From positions 1 through 34,660 of the forward strand of contig JAFTSI010000018.1 of the NCBI GenBank assembly GCA_017467345.1: DNA of 34,660 nucleotides, given 5' to 3'. Of the stretch, positions 16,725-26,695 are shown piece by piece. The number at the start of each line of letters is the position of its first letter. Position 1 is the stretch's first letter. The position numbers and the translations under genes are program-made. This DNA comes from Clostridia bacterium. GTDB lineage: Bacteria > Bacillota > Clostridia > Christensenellales > Borkfalkiaceae. The notes under the pieces are model-generated. The model worked only from the letters and a program-made list of their open reading frames with translations. It was not told where the DNA came from and did not search any database.

Positions 16725-18014
16725 ATGAAAAAATGGTTAAAGTTCTTCGGTTTGGGCTTTTTTAACGACAATATCGCTAAAGATGGCGCAAACAGAGGAC
16801 TATGGAACTTTTTAATATCGTTAATACTTGCATTTATATTGCTTGGTTGTTCAATGTCGCTTGGCGATTCGTTGCCATTTAAAACGCACTATAAAAACTC
16901 ACAAGGTTTTAAGTCGGTTGTAAGGAACGCTATCGCAAGTGAAAACGCGCTTGATATAACGGTAGAAAACGGAAAGATTAAAGTTGCTAAAGGCGATAAT
17001 GATTTTTCTAAAAGCGTAAAGGTAGATACCTTTAAGTCGCAAGCCGATAGCGATATTTATTCTAAAAATGGATACGGTTTAGTTGTAGATACAAGGCCAT
17101 CTAATTCGCTTGCTAATTACTATGCATACTGCGTGGCGATAGACGGTAGCCAAACGGAAATATCGTATGAAGAATATTTAAGCCTTGCGCCAAGCGCAAA
17201 ATATAACTTTGAGTTTAGGCTTAAATACCTTTGCGAAGAAAAGGTGCTTACCGATTTAGATACCGAAAGTTATAAAACATATTTATTAGGTATTGAAAGC
17301 GCAAAAGCAAGCCTTGACAAAATAAACGGGGCTTTCGGTAGTGGCGAAATTGATGTAAATGAATATCGCCTGCAAATATATTCGTTATACTTTGAAAACT
17401 ACTATCCATCAATATCTAACTATGAAAGCGTTTCAAAAGTTCCACTACTTAGGAACTACTACTATCACGAATACATAAACGGCAAAAACGCAAAGGTCTT
17501 AATTTTGTTTGATGATTCGCTTATAGGCTCATTTGAAACGGAAAGGGGAATAAATGTTGCCTTTTACGGATTATATAACGGACTTAGCGACGGCAATATA
17601 GAAAAAACCGAAAGTGGCGCAGATGCATTTATTTTTAGCGCATATTCTTCGCTAATAGATATGAGTGGCTATATATATTTTATGAATATATTAAGGTTAA
17701 TACCTTTTATAGCAATAATGCCTATAGTTGTTGCTTTAATAGTTAACTCAATATTAAACCTTAAAGGAATAAAAACCTTGCCCACATTTAGTAGTGTGCT
17801 TAAAACGGTTGGCTCGTTTACACATTATTCGGCATTATTTGCAGGAATAATTTCGGTAATACTTGCGTTTTTTGTGCAAAAGAACTTAATTACAATGTTG
17901 CCGATAGTAGCATTTTTTGTAGTGCTTATGGTAAGAGCGGTGATATTGATTATAAGAGAAATTGTTGCGCTTAACAAAAGTGAAGAGGCGCAAGAGATGG
18001 AGAAAGAAAATTGA
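16725..18014 (+). CDS. Membrane protein with large extracytoplasmic domain, function unknown
   Basis: 429 residues. One membrane helix lies at about 27-47, followed by about 265 mostly polar residues, presumably outside the cell, and three helices at about 320-342, 364-385 and 389-412, ending in an acidic tail. The layout (one N-terminal helix, large loop, helical C-terminus) recalls DUF1189-type proteins that accompany maltodextrin ABC operons in Bacillus; this resemblance is from memory and weak. It starts three bases after the ATPase stop, and its own stop overlaps the fructokinase start, so it is firmly part of the operon. A role in transporter function or sensing is inference. Confidence 0.75.
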   Translation: MKKWLKFFGLGFFNDNIAKDGANRGLWNFLISLILAFILLGCSMSLGDSLPFKTHYKNSQGFKSVVRNAIASENALDITVENGKIKVAKGDNDFSKSVKVDTFKSQADSDIYSKNGYGLVVDTRPSNSLANYYAYCVAIDGSQTEISYEEYLSLAPSAKYNFEFRLKYLCEEKVLTDLDTESYKTYLLGIESAKASLDKINGAFGSGEIDVNEYRLQIYSLYFENYYPSISNYESVSKVPLLRNYYYHEYINGKNAKVLILFDDSLIGSFETERGINVAFYGLYNGLSDGNIEKTESGADAFIFSAYSSLIDMSGYIYFMNILRLIPFIAIMPIVVALIVNSILNLKGIKTLPTFSSVLKTVGSFTHYSALFAGIISVILAFFVQKNLITMLPIVAFFVVLMVRAVILIIREIVALNKSEEAQEMEKEN

Positions 18015-18907
18015 TACTTTGTATAGGTGAAATACTTGCCGATATGATAGGCGAAGTAAACGGTAAGAAAGTTAAATATGAAAGAAAGGCAGGTGGCGCA
18101 CCCTTTAATGTTGCTTGTGGACTTAAAAAGTTTGGTTGTGATGTTAAGTTTTGTGGTAGCGTTGGTGATGACCTAATAGGAAACTTTTTAATTGACTTTG
18201 CAAATGAGTTTGGCTTAGATACCGAAAACATTAAAAAGTGCAAAGATAAAAATACAACGCTTGCATTTGTTGAATTAAACGAAGAGGGCGAAAGGTCGTT
18301 TTGCTTTTACAGAAAAAACACGGCAGATTACGATATGCCACCTGTTTCAAACGAACTGATTGAAAAGGTAGACACGGTGGTTGTGGGTTCGTTAATGCTT
18401 GCTGATGAAAAATGCGTTGACTATGCCTTAGACATTATAGATAGGGCGCACGCGTTAGGGAAAAGGGTTGCCTTTGATGTTAATTTTAGAACAGATGTGT
18501 TTAGAAGTTTAACCCACGCGATAAAAACTTATAAAACAGTTTTAGAAAAAGCCGATATAGTTAAGTTTAGCGAAGATGAAGTTGAGATTTTTGGCAGAGA
18601 CTATATTGAAAGCGCGCTCAAAGAAAAGTTAGTGCTTATAAGTTTGGGCGGGGCAGGTAGTGAGTGGCGATACTTTGGAAAGAGCGAAAGAGTTCCATCA
18701 ATAAGTGTTAAACCGATAGACACTACTGGCGCAGGCGACGCTTTCTTTGCAGGTGTTTTATCAAGGCTTGATAAAGAAAGTGAGTTTAGCGAAAAGATAT
18801 TTAGCAAGGCGCTAAGGTTTGGAAACATTAGCGGTGCGCTTAACACCTTGGGTAAGGGCGCAATTGACAACTTGCCCGACATAGAAACAATAAAAAACTA
18901 TTTATAA
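18011..18907 (+). CDS. Fructokinase, PfkB (ribokinase) family
   Basis: 298-residue cytoplasmic sugar kinase, likely making fructose 6-phosphate from the fructose released by fructan hydrolysis. GGAPFNVACGLKKFG (about 29-43) is the substrate-binding PfkB signature 1, and DTTGAGDAFFAG (237-248) is signature 2 with the catalytic base Asp243. GEILADMIGE at the N-terminus and FRTDVFR are typical of fructokinases rather than ribokinases. The start is a TTG overlapping the TGA of the upstream membrane protein gene (TTGA), with GGAG a suitable distance upstream. Substrate assignment rests on sequence resemblance and on the GH32-rich context. Confidence 0.9.
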   Translation: MILCIGEILADMIGEVNGKKVKYERKAGGAPFNVACGLKKFGCDVKFCGSVGDDLIGNFLIDFANEFGLDTENIKKCKDKNTTLAFVELNEEGERSFCFYRKNTADYDMPPVSNELIEKVDTVVVGSLMLADEKCVDYALDIIDRAHALGKRVAFDVNFRTDVFRSLTHAIKTYKTVLEKADIVKFSEDEVEIFGRDYIESALKEKLVLISLGGAGSEWRYFGKSERVPSISVKPIDTTGAGDAFFAGVLSRLDKESEFSEKIFSKALRFGNISGALNTLGKGAIDNLPDIETIKNYL

Positions 18908-18926
18908 AAAATAAACGGATTAAGAG

Positions 18927-21900
18927 ATGAGTATGAAAACGAAATCAATTAAAATTACACTTTTATCAATAATTGCAACGGTGTTTTTTGCGCTTGCTAT
19001 TGTTTTTTCACTTGCTCCTGCAACTGCAAAAGCACATTCAATGCAAAGTGCTACCGACAAGTTTGATTTAACCGAAACTTCTTACGAAGTAGATGAAAGG
19101 TTTGTTTACACCGCAACCGTTAATTTTAACGACGGACAAGCGGCAGGTTTAGTGTTTGGTGCAGAAGAAAACTCACACTACTGGGTTTTCAATATTGATA
19201 GGCACGCAAACCGTGTAAAACTTTTATATTTCTTCCACGATGGCATTGAAATTAGACCTGTTGAACTTTTAACCGATTATTTTATCGGCAACGATAAAAT
19301 GACTGCAAGCGAAGCAGGATTAGTTAACCCCAAAGTTGCAACTCTTGGTGAGTTTCAATTAAAGGTTATCGTTTCGCCTGAAACAGACGGTGTTCACGCA
19401 GAGTTTTATGCCGATAATATTCGTAGATTTGGCGTAGATAACGATATCGTGCTTGATGAACTTGCTCTTTTACCTGCTGGTGAAAGTTATGAAGGTGGTT
19501 TTATTGGTTATAACTGCTTTAACGCAAATGTAGAGTTCAAAAACATTTTCGTTGGATTAAGCGACTATTCTTATTACACCGAATTATATAGAAATCAATT
19601 CCACTATTCGCAATACGCACATTGGAACAACGACCCTAACGGTTTAGTATATTTTGATGGTTATTACCACTTATACTACCAAACCCACCCCTTTAATAAA
19701 GACTGGGGCGATATGTATTGGGGACACGCACGAAGCACCGACCTTGCTCACTGGGAATTGTTGCCTATATGCTTATTCCCTGATGCAGACTGGGGAACGG
19801 GTAACGGCTATATGTGGTCGGGTAGTGCATACGAATATAGATTAGGGGATAGCGCAGCAATTGACACTGAAAACTGGTTCCCTAACGGAAGTGGTAATGG
19901 TATTATTGCTTTCTACACCCGTGATGGTGGTATGCAAGACCAAATGATTATGTCAAGTGACGACGGTGGTATGACTTGGACCAAGCGTAAACTTATTCCA
20001 CAAACTGTGGCAACTGGTCCAGATGATATTTATCATAAAGTTGCTTGCCGTGACCCAAAAATATTCCCTATTGCTGAAGAAGATGGAAAAACTACTGCTT
20101 GGGGTATGGCTCTTACCGGTCAACAAGAAAACAGAGTTTGGTTCTTAAAGTCAACCGACCTTTTGAACTGGACATATGCAACCAAGTTTGAGTGCTATGC
20201 GCCAGAATGCCCTGATGTTGTTACTATGGAAGCAAGCGACGGCGAAGTGTTCACCATTATCACCTTAACGGCAAGGGAATACATTTTAACTAAAATGTCT
20301 TACGACGGAACTAACCTTACCTTTACCGATAAAGATGGTGGCGCAATTGACCAAACCGATTTTAGAAAGATGGATTTTGGTCCTGATTCATACGCAACCC
20401 AAACTTTCTCAATAAGAGATAACGCAAGCGCATATTTTGGCAAAACCGTTTCTCTTAGTTGGTTTGCAGGTGTTCCTGCAACTACTGATGCAGGTATTTA
20501 TCGTGAAGCAAGGCATCCTTGGAACGGTGGTGGTTTCACTATTCCTGTTATTTGGAATATCGTTCCTGATGGAACTAACGATTATATCTTAACTCAAACG
20601 CCTATCACCAAAGAATCAACGGCGTTTACAAAAACATTAAAATATAGCGCAACGGATTTAGCAGTTACTTCTTCTACTCCTGTTGTGATTAATAACTTAA
20701 CAAGCCACATTTACGAAATGCAAGTTGCAGTTACTAACCCTAATGATGAGGCATTTAGCATTAAAGTAAATGTAAGCGACGACGAATATACCGAAATAGG
20801 TTGGAACGCAACCGAAGGCTATTTTGCAGACAGAATACATACTGCAGACGCAGGATTAAGTATTAAAGATTACCATTTTAGATTTAATTCTGGCGCAAGA
20901 AGTAGTGGCGCACAAAACTTCTATATCTTAGTTGATAACGGTGGTATTGAAGTGTTCTGCGAAGACTTTAAGATTCCCTTCTATTTAGTAACACTTTCTT
21001 CGCCATATGCAAACGGAATTGAAATCTCTGCAAGTGGTGATGTAACTGTTGATAGTTTAACCATTAAAGAAATTGCAACAGTTTGGCGTTTAGAAGCACC
21101 TGTTGACGGCGAAACCGTGCTTTATGTTAGCACAGAGAGTGTTGAACTTGACACTTCTGTTACCACAATGAAAACTGTTACTGCGCTTTCTACTTCTGGC
21201 GAAGATGTTGATTGGTCAATTGAAAGTGGAAACGGCATTATCAGTTTAACACCTATCGTTGGTGGCGTAAAAGTTACTGCCCTTGCAGTTGGTAGCGCAA
21301 CCATTAAAGTTGTTAGTGGCGACATTATTAAAATGGTTAGCGTAACAGTAAACGCAGGTGGTTTTTCAAGCGATTTACCATTTAATAGTGATGGAATTAT
21401 CGCAGGTAGTTGGATTTCTAAAAACAACTCACTTGTAGGACACACTCCATCTGGCGACGGATATATCTTGTCAAGCCGTTCTGGTCAAGACTTTACTTGT
21501 GCAGTTTCATTCTCACTTGATGCAACGGCTGCCGCAGTTATTTTAAGGGCAGAAGAAGATATGTCTAACTACATAATCGTAAACTACGATAGAAACGAAA
21601 AGGTAGTTAAATCTTGGTCTAAAAATGGTGAAATTGCAAGAGTTGGCGCAGATATTCCATTAGATAATATCGTGTTAAAAGTTGAACTTGAAGGCACGAA
21701 GATGATAGTTTTCCTTAACGGAAATAAAATTATAGATGTAACGCTTGGCGCAGGTGAACCCACCGAAGGTTATTTTGGTCTTAATGTGTTTAGTGGAACT
21801 GCAACATTTAAGTCTATAATCCTTATGGAAGATATTGTTTATCAATATGCAGGTATAGGAAACATTGCAATCAACGGCGATTCTTTCCAAGGCATTACTG

Positions 21901-22472
21901 CAGTTTATAACAAAACCTTAAACAATTCGTTAGTAAGCCCAGCATTCTATACATCATCTGGCAAAACACTTAGCCTTAACCCACAATACTTTGAAAACTT
22001 AACCGTTGGCGAATATGTGTTTAAGGCAGTTGGACATTTATCTACTTACGAATTTACCATTAATGTAACGGCTATTCCTGCAACTCAAATTAAGGGAGTA
22101 AGCGTTCAAAAGGGTGTAAATGCATCAATTTATTTAGGAAATGTTGCATTAACATCAGTATCACTTAACGGCACGGCTTTAACAAACGAACAATATAAGG
22201 TTGAAAATCGCACCTTAACATTGTTTGCAAGCGTGCTTAACGCAGGCGATAACACTTTAACTATTAACGGCAATCAAACGGTAACCGTTAAGGTAACCGA
22301 AACTGAATTAACCACAAAAGAAGAAGTTTTAGCACCTACCGATAATGGTGGAGCAAGCCTTGGTCTTATCATAGGTCTTTCAGTTGGTGGCGCAGTATTA
22401 GTTGCAGGCGCAACTGTTACTACAATTCTTTTGATTAAAAAAAGGAGAAACAAAGTTGTCGGTAACGATTAA
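18927..22472 (+). CDS. Cell-surface GH32 fructanase with CBM66-like domains and C-terminal membrane anchor
   Basis: 1181-residue exported enzyme predicted to cut levan or inulin. Residues 1-36 are a signal peptide (TAKA then HS). A ConA/CBM66-like domain (about 42-205) precedes the GH32 five-bladed propeller. Nucleophile Asp236 is in NNDPNG, the transition-state Asp376 in CRDPK, and the acid/base Glu427 in ECPD. The GH32 C-terminal beta-sandwich runs to about 735 (DNGGIEVF). A bacterial Ig-like (Big2-type) domain (about 738-806), a second CBM66-like domain (about 811-967), two X2/Ig-like domains (about 970-1130) and a membrane helix with KKRR stop-transfer (about 1145-1174) follow. No LPxTG is seen. 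The start could be ATG 18927 or 18933. Fructan type (beta-2,6 or beta-2,1) cannot be read from sequence. Confidence 0.93.
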   Translation: MSMKTKSIKITLLSIIATVFFALAIVFSLAPATAKAHSMQSATDKFDLTETSYEVDERFVYTATVNFNDGQAAGLVFGAEENSHYWVFNIDRHANRVKLLYFFHDGIEIRPVELLTDYFIGNDKMTASEAGLVNPKVATLGEFQLKVIVSPETDGVHAEFYADNIRRFGVDNDIVLDELALLPAGESYEGGFIGYNCFNANVEFKNIFVGLSDYSYYTELYRNQFHYSQYAHWNNDPNGLVYFDGYYHLYYQTHPFNKDWGDMYWGHARSTDLAHWELLPICLFPDADWGTGNGYMWSGSAYEYRLGDSAAIDTENWFPNGSGNGIIAFYTRDGGMQDQMIMSSDDGGMTWTKRKLIPQTVATGPDDIYHKVACRDPKIFPIAEEDGKTTAWGMALTGQQENRVWFLKSTDLLNWTYATKFECYAPECPDVVTMEASDGEVFTIITLTAREYILTKMSYDGTNLTFTDKDGGAIDQTDFRKMDFGPDSYATQTFSIRDNASAYFGKTVSLSWFAGVPATTDAGIYREARHPWNGGGFTIPVIWNIVPDGTNDYILTQTPITKESTAFTKTLKYSATDLAVTSSTPVVINNLTSHIYEMQVAVTNPNDEAFSIKVNVSDDEYTEIGWNATEGYFADRIHTADAGLSIKDYHFRFNSGARSSGAQNFYILVDNGGIEVFCEDFKIPFYLVTLSSPYANGIEISASGDVTVDSLTIKEIATVWRLEAPVDGETVLYVSTESVELDTSVTTMKTVTALSTSGEDVDWSIESGNGIISLTPIVGGVKVTALAVGSATIKVVSGDIIKMVSVTVNAGGFSSDLPFNSDGIIAGSWISKNNSLVGHTPSGDGYILSSRSGQDFTCAVSFSLDATAAAVILRAEEDMSNYIIVNYDRNEKVVKSWSKNGEIARVGADIPLDNIVLKVELEGTKMIVFLNGNKIIDVTLGAGEPTEGYFGLNVFSGTATFKSIILMEDIVYQYAGIGNIAINGDSFQGITAVYNKTLNNSLVSPAFYTSSGKTLSLNPQYFENLTVGEYVFKAVGHLSTYEFTINVTAIPATQIKGVSVQKGVNASIYLGNVALTSVSLNGTALTNEQYKVENRTLTLFASVLNAGDNTLTINGNQTVTVKVTETELTTKEEVLAPTDNGGASLGLIIGLSVGGAVLVAGATVTTILLIKKRRNKVVGND

Positions 22473-23424
22473 AGATGTTGCAAAACTTGCAGGCGTTGGC
22501 GTTGGAACGGTATCACGCGTTATAAACGACGAAAAGTCGGTTATAGAAAGCAAACGCATAAAAGTTAAGCAAGCAATGAAACAATTAAAATATACTCCAA
22601 ACCGTATGGCATCAAGGTTGCGTAGAAACGAAACGCGAAACATTGCACTTTTAGTGCCTATAGTTGACCACCCGTTTTTCGCAAAACTTGCCTACTATGT
22701 TGAAGATGAGGCAGATAGGTTTGGGTATTCAGTAATACTTGTATCTTCTCAACAAAGGGTTGATAAAGAGAGAGAAATTATTGAAAGAATACACAGAAGA
22801 GAAGTAGACGGGGCAGTTTTCGTTACTCACTACGAACACGAAGGCATTGACCTTGAAGGTTGCCCGATAGTTTCAATTGACAGGTCGTTTGATGGAAACA
22901 CTCCGTATGTAACTTCAAACAACTACGACGCAACTAAAGACGCTTTAAAGTATATGATAGAGCGCGGTTGCAAAAAGGTTGGATTTTTAGGGTCTAAACC
23001 ACTTGTTAAGAGTGAAGTTAGCGAAAGGGAACGCGCCTATTTAGATGTAGTTAACGAATATGGCTTAACGCCTATGATAGTTAACGAAGTAATGGAACAC
23101 GGCGAAGAAAAATCGGTGGCTACAAGTTTTATGGAAAAGTTTGGCGATGCCGATGGGGTTTTTGTTTCGGGGTATTCGCTATCGCAAGTGTTTTACGAAA
23201 CGGCGCAAGAAATGAATAAGAAAATCCCTAAAGATTTGCAAATTGTTTCTTACGACGGCGTGTTTAGGCAATGGCATAACCTTTCTTTAACAACGGTTGA
23301 ACAACCCGTTGAAGAAATGGCAAGGCAAGTTATTAGATTACTTATTAAAAAAATTCGTGGTGAAGAAACGGCAACAAGAACGGTGCTTACAACCCGTTTT
23401 GTGCTTGGGAAAACCACTAAATAG
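22456..23424 (+). CDS. LacI-family transcriptional regulator of the fructan locus
   Basis: 322 residues. The N-terminal helix-turn-helix (VTIKDVAKLAGVGVGTVSRV, about 3-22) and the hinge-region sequence MASRLRRNETRNIALLVP are classical LacI. The remaining part is a periplasmic-binding-protein-like effector domain, closing with EQPVEEMARQVIRLLIKK. The likely effector is fructose, a fructose phosphate or an oligofructoside (inference from context). Translation begins at a TTG at 22456 with GGAG eight bases upstream, and the gene overlaps the end of the GH32 gene by 17 bases. The palindrome at 15132-15149 is its most obvious candidate operator, which would make it autoregulatory. Confidence 0.93.
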   Translation: MSVTIKDVAKLAGVGVGTVSRVINDEKSVIESKRIKVKQAMKQLKYTPNRMASRLRRNETRNIALLVPIVDHPFFAKLAYYVEDEADRFGYSVILVSSQQRVDKEREIIERIHRREVDGAVFVTHYEHEGIDLEGCPIVSIDRSFDGNTPYVTSNNYDATKDALKYMIERGCKKVGFLGSKPLVKSEVSERERAYLDVVNEYGLTPMIVNEVMEHGEEKSVATSFMEKFGDADGVFVSGYSLSQVFYETAQEMNKKIPKDLQIVSYDGVFRQWHNLSLTTVEQPVEEMARQVIRLLIKKIRGEETATRTVLTTRFVLGKTTK

Positions 23425-23447
23425 TTGATAAAGGAGATATAACGAAA

Positions 23448-24767
23448 ATGAAAAAACTTTTTAGAACGATTGTAGCAATGCTTATGGTAGTTCTTTCACT
23501 TTTCAGTTTGGTTGCCTGTGGTGGCGGAAATACTGAAAGCGATAGCGGTGAAGTTGATACCGATGGCAACACCATTGTAAAGATTTTATTCCATGTGGAT
23601 AAATCATCTACCGAAGGTCAAGCATATCAAAAGAGAATTGACGCTTTTAACCTTGAATACAAAGATAGAAAGATTAAAGCGTCGCCATCATTTAAGGCAA
23701 GAAGTGCAGGCGCATCTGGTTATGAAACCGAACTTTTAAATAACCAAGTTGAAGGAACACTTGCAGATATCGTTACTTTTGACGCACCTAATACTGCATC
23801 TTATGCAAATTCAGGCTTGCTTTACGATATTTCTTCGCTTATTGATGCTGAAACCCAAGCCGATTTCTATTCATTAAATAAATATAACGGCAAATTATAC
23901 GGCTTACCTATTCAAGAATCAAGCGCAGGTTTTTTCTACAACAAAAAGATTTTTAGTGCGGCAGGAATTAATGTTTCTGGCTACACCGTAGAAAATCCTT
24001 GGACTTTTGACCAATTTAAGCAAGTTTGCCAAAAATTAAAAGACTATGGCAAAATCCCAGTAGATATGAGAATAGATGCTACAAAAGATGAAATGGCACC
24101 TTACCTTTTATATCCTATTATTTACGCAGCAGGTGGTAGTTTCACTTCTGCAGATGGATACACTGCAACTGGATACTTTAACTCTCCCCAAACTGCAAGT
24201 GGTTTCCAATTCATTAAAGATTTAATTAGCGCAGGATACACTTCATATTCAATCGGCGCAACCGATTTCTTTACCGAAAAAGTTGGTATGTATTTATCTT
24301 CTGGTTGGACTATTCCAGATTTAGATAACAAATATAGAGATTATTTTGCAAGTAGAGATGACTGGGGTTTATTGCCATACCCACAAGGCTCTGCAAAAGC
24401 AAGCGCAACGGGAAGTTGGTCGTTTGGTATTACTGCTAACCACCACCCAGATAAGAGCGCATCAATTGAACTTATCAAATATCTTACTTCTCCTGAAAGT
24501 TCAAAGGCTATTACTGATGCAACGGGTATGATTCCTGTTCGTAAATCGGTTAACCCCAACTATCAAGTAGGTTCACCAGAACATACCTTACTCAAACAAC
24601 TTGAACTTACTGGTAGAGAAAGACCTGTAACCGTTGCTTATCCAACTTTCACAACAAGTTTCAACCAAGTTATTTCTGGGCTTGGCACCGGTAATGTAAG
24701 CGACTTACTTGCTAACGCAACTAACACCTTACAAACAGAAATGAACAGACTTCAACAATTAAGATAA
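23448..24767 (+). CDS. Extracellular sugar-binding lipoprotein of ABC importer
   Basis: 439-residue family 1 solute-binding protein. It has a lipobox LVAC with Cys24 after a 20-residue hydrophobic stretch, then a Gly/Ser/acidic linker, so it is anchored to the outside of the membrane. Landmarks of the family include ADIVTFDAPNTASYANSGLL, GLPIQESSAGFFYNKKIF, PWTFDQFKQVC and a C-terminal QVISGLGTG region. It probably captures fructo-oligosaccharides made by the surface GH32 enzymes; ligand is inferred from the neighbourhood. AAAGGAGATATAACGAAA precedes the ATG. The two permease genes follow directly. Confidence 0.93.
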   Translation: MKKLFRTIVAMLMVVLSLFSLVACGGGNTESDSGEVDTDGNTIVKILFHVDKSSTEGQAYQKRIDAFNLEYKDRKIKASPSFKARSAGASGYETELLNNQVEGTLADIVTFDAPNTASYANSGLLYDISSLIDAETQADFYSLNKYNGKLYGLPIQESSAGFFYNKKIFSAAGINVSGYTVENPWTFDQFKQVCQKLKDYGKIPVDMRIDATKDEMAPYLLYPIIYAAGGSFTSADGYTATGYFNSPQTASGFQFIKDLISAGYTSYSIGATDFFTEKVGMYLSSGWTIPDLDNKYRDYFASRDDWGLLPYPQGSAKASATGSWSFGITANHHPDKSASIELIKYLTSPESSKAITDATGMIPVRKSVNPNYQVGSPEHTLLKQLELTGRERPVTVAYPTFTTSFNQVISGLGTGNVSDLLANATNTLQTEMNRLQQLR

Positions 24768-24787
24768 TTTTTTAGGACGAAATTAAA

Positions 24788-25762
24788 ATGTTAGGCACTA
24801 CCTTAATAATTTTAGCGGTATTTTTAGCCGTGTTTGCCGTTATTGCTATAGTTGATATAGTAACGGCAAAAAAGCGAAAAGAAGTGTATAGGGTAAAATC
24901 ATCAGCAACAGCATATCTAATGCTTTTGCCAGCAATAATACTTGCTTTCTTGTTTATTTTACTTCCTATTTTGTATTCGCTTGGCTATGCTTTTACCGAC
25001 TACTATTTGTTAAAACCAAACGACATAAAGTTTATTGATATTCAAAACTTTAAGCAATTCTTTGCCGAACTTGGCGAAAGGGGAACACTTTACCACGCAA
25101 TTAAAAACACAGTTATTTTCGTGGTGGGTGTAGTTCCTTTGCAAATAGGTCTTGCTCTTGGACTTGCGATATTTGTTAATAGACCTGGAAAGGGCGCAAA
25201 GATTTTCAAAGTATGCTTTTTTGCACCAGTAGTTATTTCGCTTTCGGTTACTTCGTATTTGTGGCTACAAATATTAAGCCCAAGCGAAACGGGGCTTTTG
25301 AATTCTATACTTGGCGTGTTCGGCGCAGAGCCAAGAGACTGGCTACGCGACCCGAATAGCGCAATGATTTGCATTATAATACTTAGTGCGTGGCAAGGTT
25401 GTGGATACCAAATGCTTATTTTCCTTTCAGGGCTTTCAAACATTAGAAAGGAATTATACGAAGCGGCATCACTTGACGGGGCAAGCGCGTGGAAAAAGTT
25501 TACCACCGTTACTTGGCCGGGGCTTCGCTCAACTTTTGTATACATAATTATTACCGTGTTCATAGGCGCGTGCAGAATATTAACTCAACCTATGCTTATG
25601 ACGGGGTATCAAGACCATACCGTTACGCTTTCGTATTATATGTATACGCAAGGTTATACCTATCGCTGGGTAGGTTATTCTTCGGCAGTAGCATTCTTGA
25701 TGACCATATTTATCGGTGGTGTAACATTCTTGCAAAGACATTTGTTAAGGGAGAAGAAGTAA
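24788..25762 (+). CDS. ABC sugar importer permease 1 (MalF/UgpA type)
   Basis: 324-residue membrane permease. The EAA loop that docks to the ATPase is ELYEAASLDGASAWKKFTTV (about 222-241). An extra N-terminal helix (about 4-24) precedes KKRKEVYR and the six standard helices, as in MalF-like subunits. PAIILAFLFILLPILYSLGYAFTDYY is the usual first core helix and loop (about 43-68). It forms a heterodimer with the next protein, powered by the ATPase at 15345-16721. AGGA upstream serves as ribosome binding site. One base separates its stop from the next start. Confidence 0.94.
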   Translation: MLGTTLIILAVFLAVFAVIAIVDIVTAKKRKEVYRVKSSATAYLMLLPAIILAFLFILLPILYSLGYAFTDYYLLKPNDIKFIDIQNFKQFFAELGERGTLYHAIKNTVIFVVGVVPLQIGLALGLAIFVNRPGKGAKIFKVCFFAPVVISLSVTSYLWLQILSPSETGLLNSILGVFGAEPRDWLRDPNSAMICIIILSAWQGCGYQMLIFLSGLSNIRKELYEAASLDGASAWKKFTTVTWPGLRSTFVYIIITVFIGACRILTQPMLMTGYQDHTVTLSYYMYTQGYTYRWVGYSSAVAFLMTIFIGGVTFLQRHLLREKK

Positions 25763-25763
25763 T

Positions 25764-26684
25764 ATGGATAAGAACTTAATTAAAGATTTGCCTAACTTTA
25801 AACTTAACAAAAAACCTGCATCACACACCGTTAAAGAAGTTATTTACCATATAGTAGGAATAATTTTATCGCTAATATTCTTGTTCCCTATAATCTATAT
25901 GATTGCAACTTCAACAAAAAGCGAATCGGCATATGCCGCAAGCGCAGGCTCAATTTCAATGTTCTTGCCAGATTTTACTAACTTAGGCACGGCGCTTGAT
26001 AACTATAAGAGCGTTTTCACAAACTACGGTATTTGGCGATACGCGCTTAACAGTTTCCTTTATGCAGGCATTGTAATTGTGCTTAATGTATTGATAAACG
26101 GTTTGGCAGGCTATGTAATGGCTAAACTTGTTTTCCCTGGAAAAAGGCTTTTATCATTTATGATAATCTTCTTAATAGTAGTTCCTGTGGAAACATCAAT
26201 AATCCCACTTTACTCAATAGTAAAAGTAATGCTTGGATTAAAGCAAACGGCATCAGTAATCGGTATAATTTTACCTGCGTCAATAAGCATATTCAATATA
26301 TTCTTGTTTATGCAATTTTTCCAAGGCGTTCCCAAAGAATACGAAGAAGCGGCAAGAATTGACGGCGCAAACACAATGGGCGTATTCTTCAAGGTAATAC
26401 TTCCACTTTCAAAACCTATAATCGCAACCGTTGCGGTGTTCTGTTTTATAGGTGTGTGGAACGATTATCTCTGGCCTTCAATGATTTTACCTGCCCCTGG
26501 CGAAGGTGAATGGCCACTTTATCCTATTCAATCGGCTTTAACAACAATTCAAAGCATTGAAGGAATAACCACAGGCGAAATAATGGCTTCGCTTATCGTT
26601 ACAAGTATACCTATTTTCGTTATATATGTAGCGGCACAAAAATATATTGTTCAAGGCTTCGGCACTGCCGGACTTAAAATGTAG
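25764..26684 (+). CDS. ABC sugar importer permease 2 (MalG/UgpE type)
   Basis: 306-residue permease with six membrane helices. The EAA loop is EEAARIDGANTMGVFFKVIL (about 193-212). MALIGxYVM-like features are seen in NGLAGYVMAKLVFPGKR, and the C-terminal AAQKYIVQGFGTAGLKM is the typical end of MalG-like subunits (their terminal VxGLTAGAVK region). GGGAGAAGAAG before the ATG provides the ribosome binding site. It is the last subunit of the importer, followed eleven bases later by the second GH32 gene. Confidence 0.94.
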   Translation: MDKNLIKDLPNFKLNKKPASHTVKEVIYHIVGIILSLIFLFPIIYMIATSTKSESAYAASAGSISMFLPDFTNLGTALDNYKSVFTNYGIWRYALNSFLYAGIVIVLNVLINGLAGYVMAKLVFPGKRLLSFMIIFLIVVPVETSIIPLYSIVKVMLGLKQTASVIGIILPASISIFNIFLFMQFFQGVPKEYEEAARIDGANTMGVFFKVILPLSKPIIATVAVFCFIGVWNDYLWPSMILPAPGEGEWPLYPIQSALTTIQSIEGITTGEIMASLIVTSIPIFVIYVAAQKYIVQGFGTAGLKM

Positions 26685-26695
26685 TGAGAGGAATT

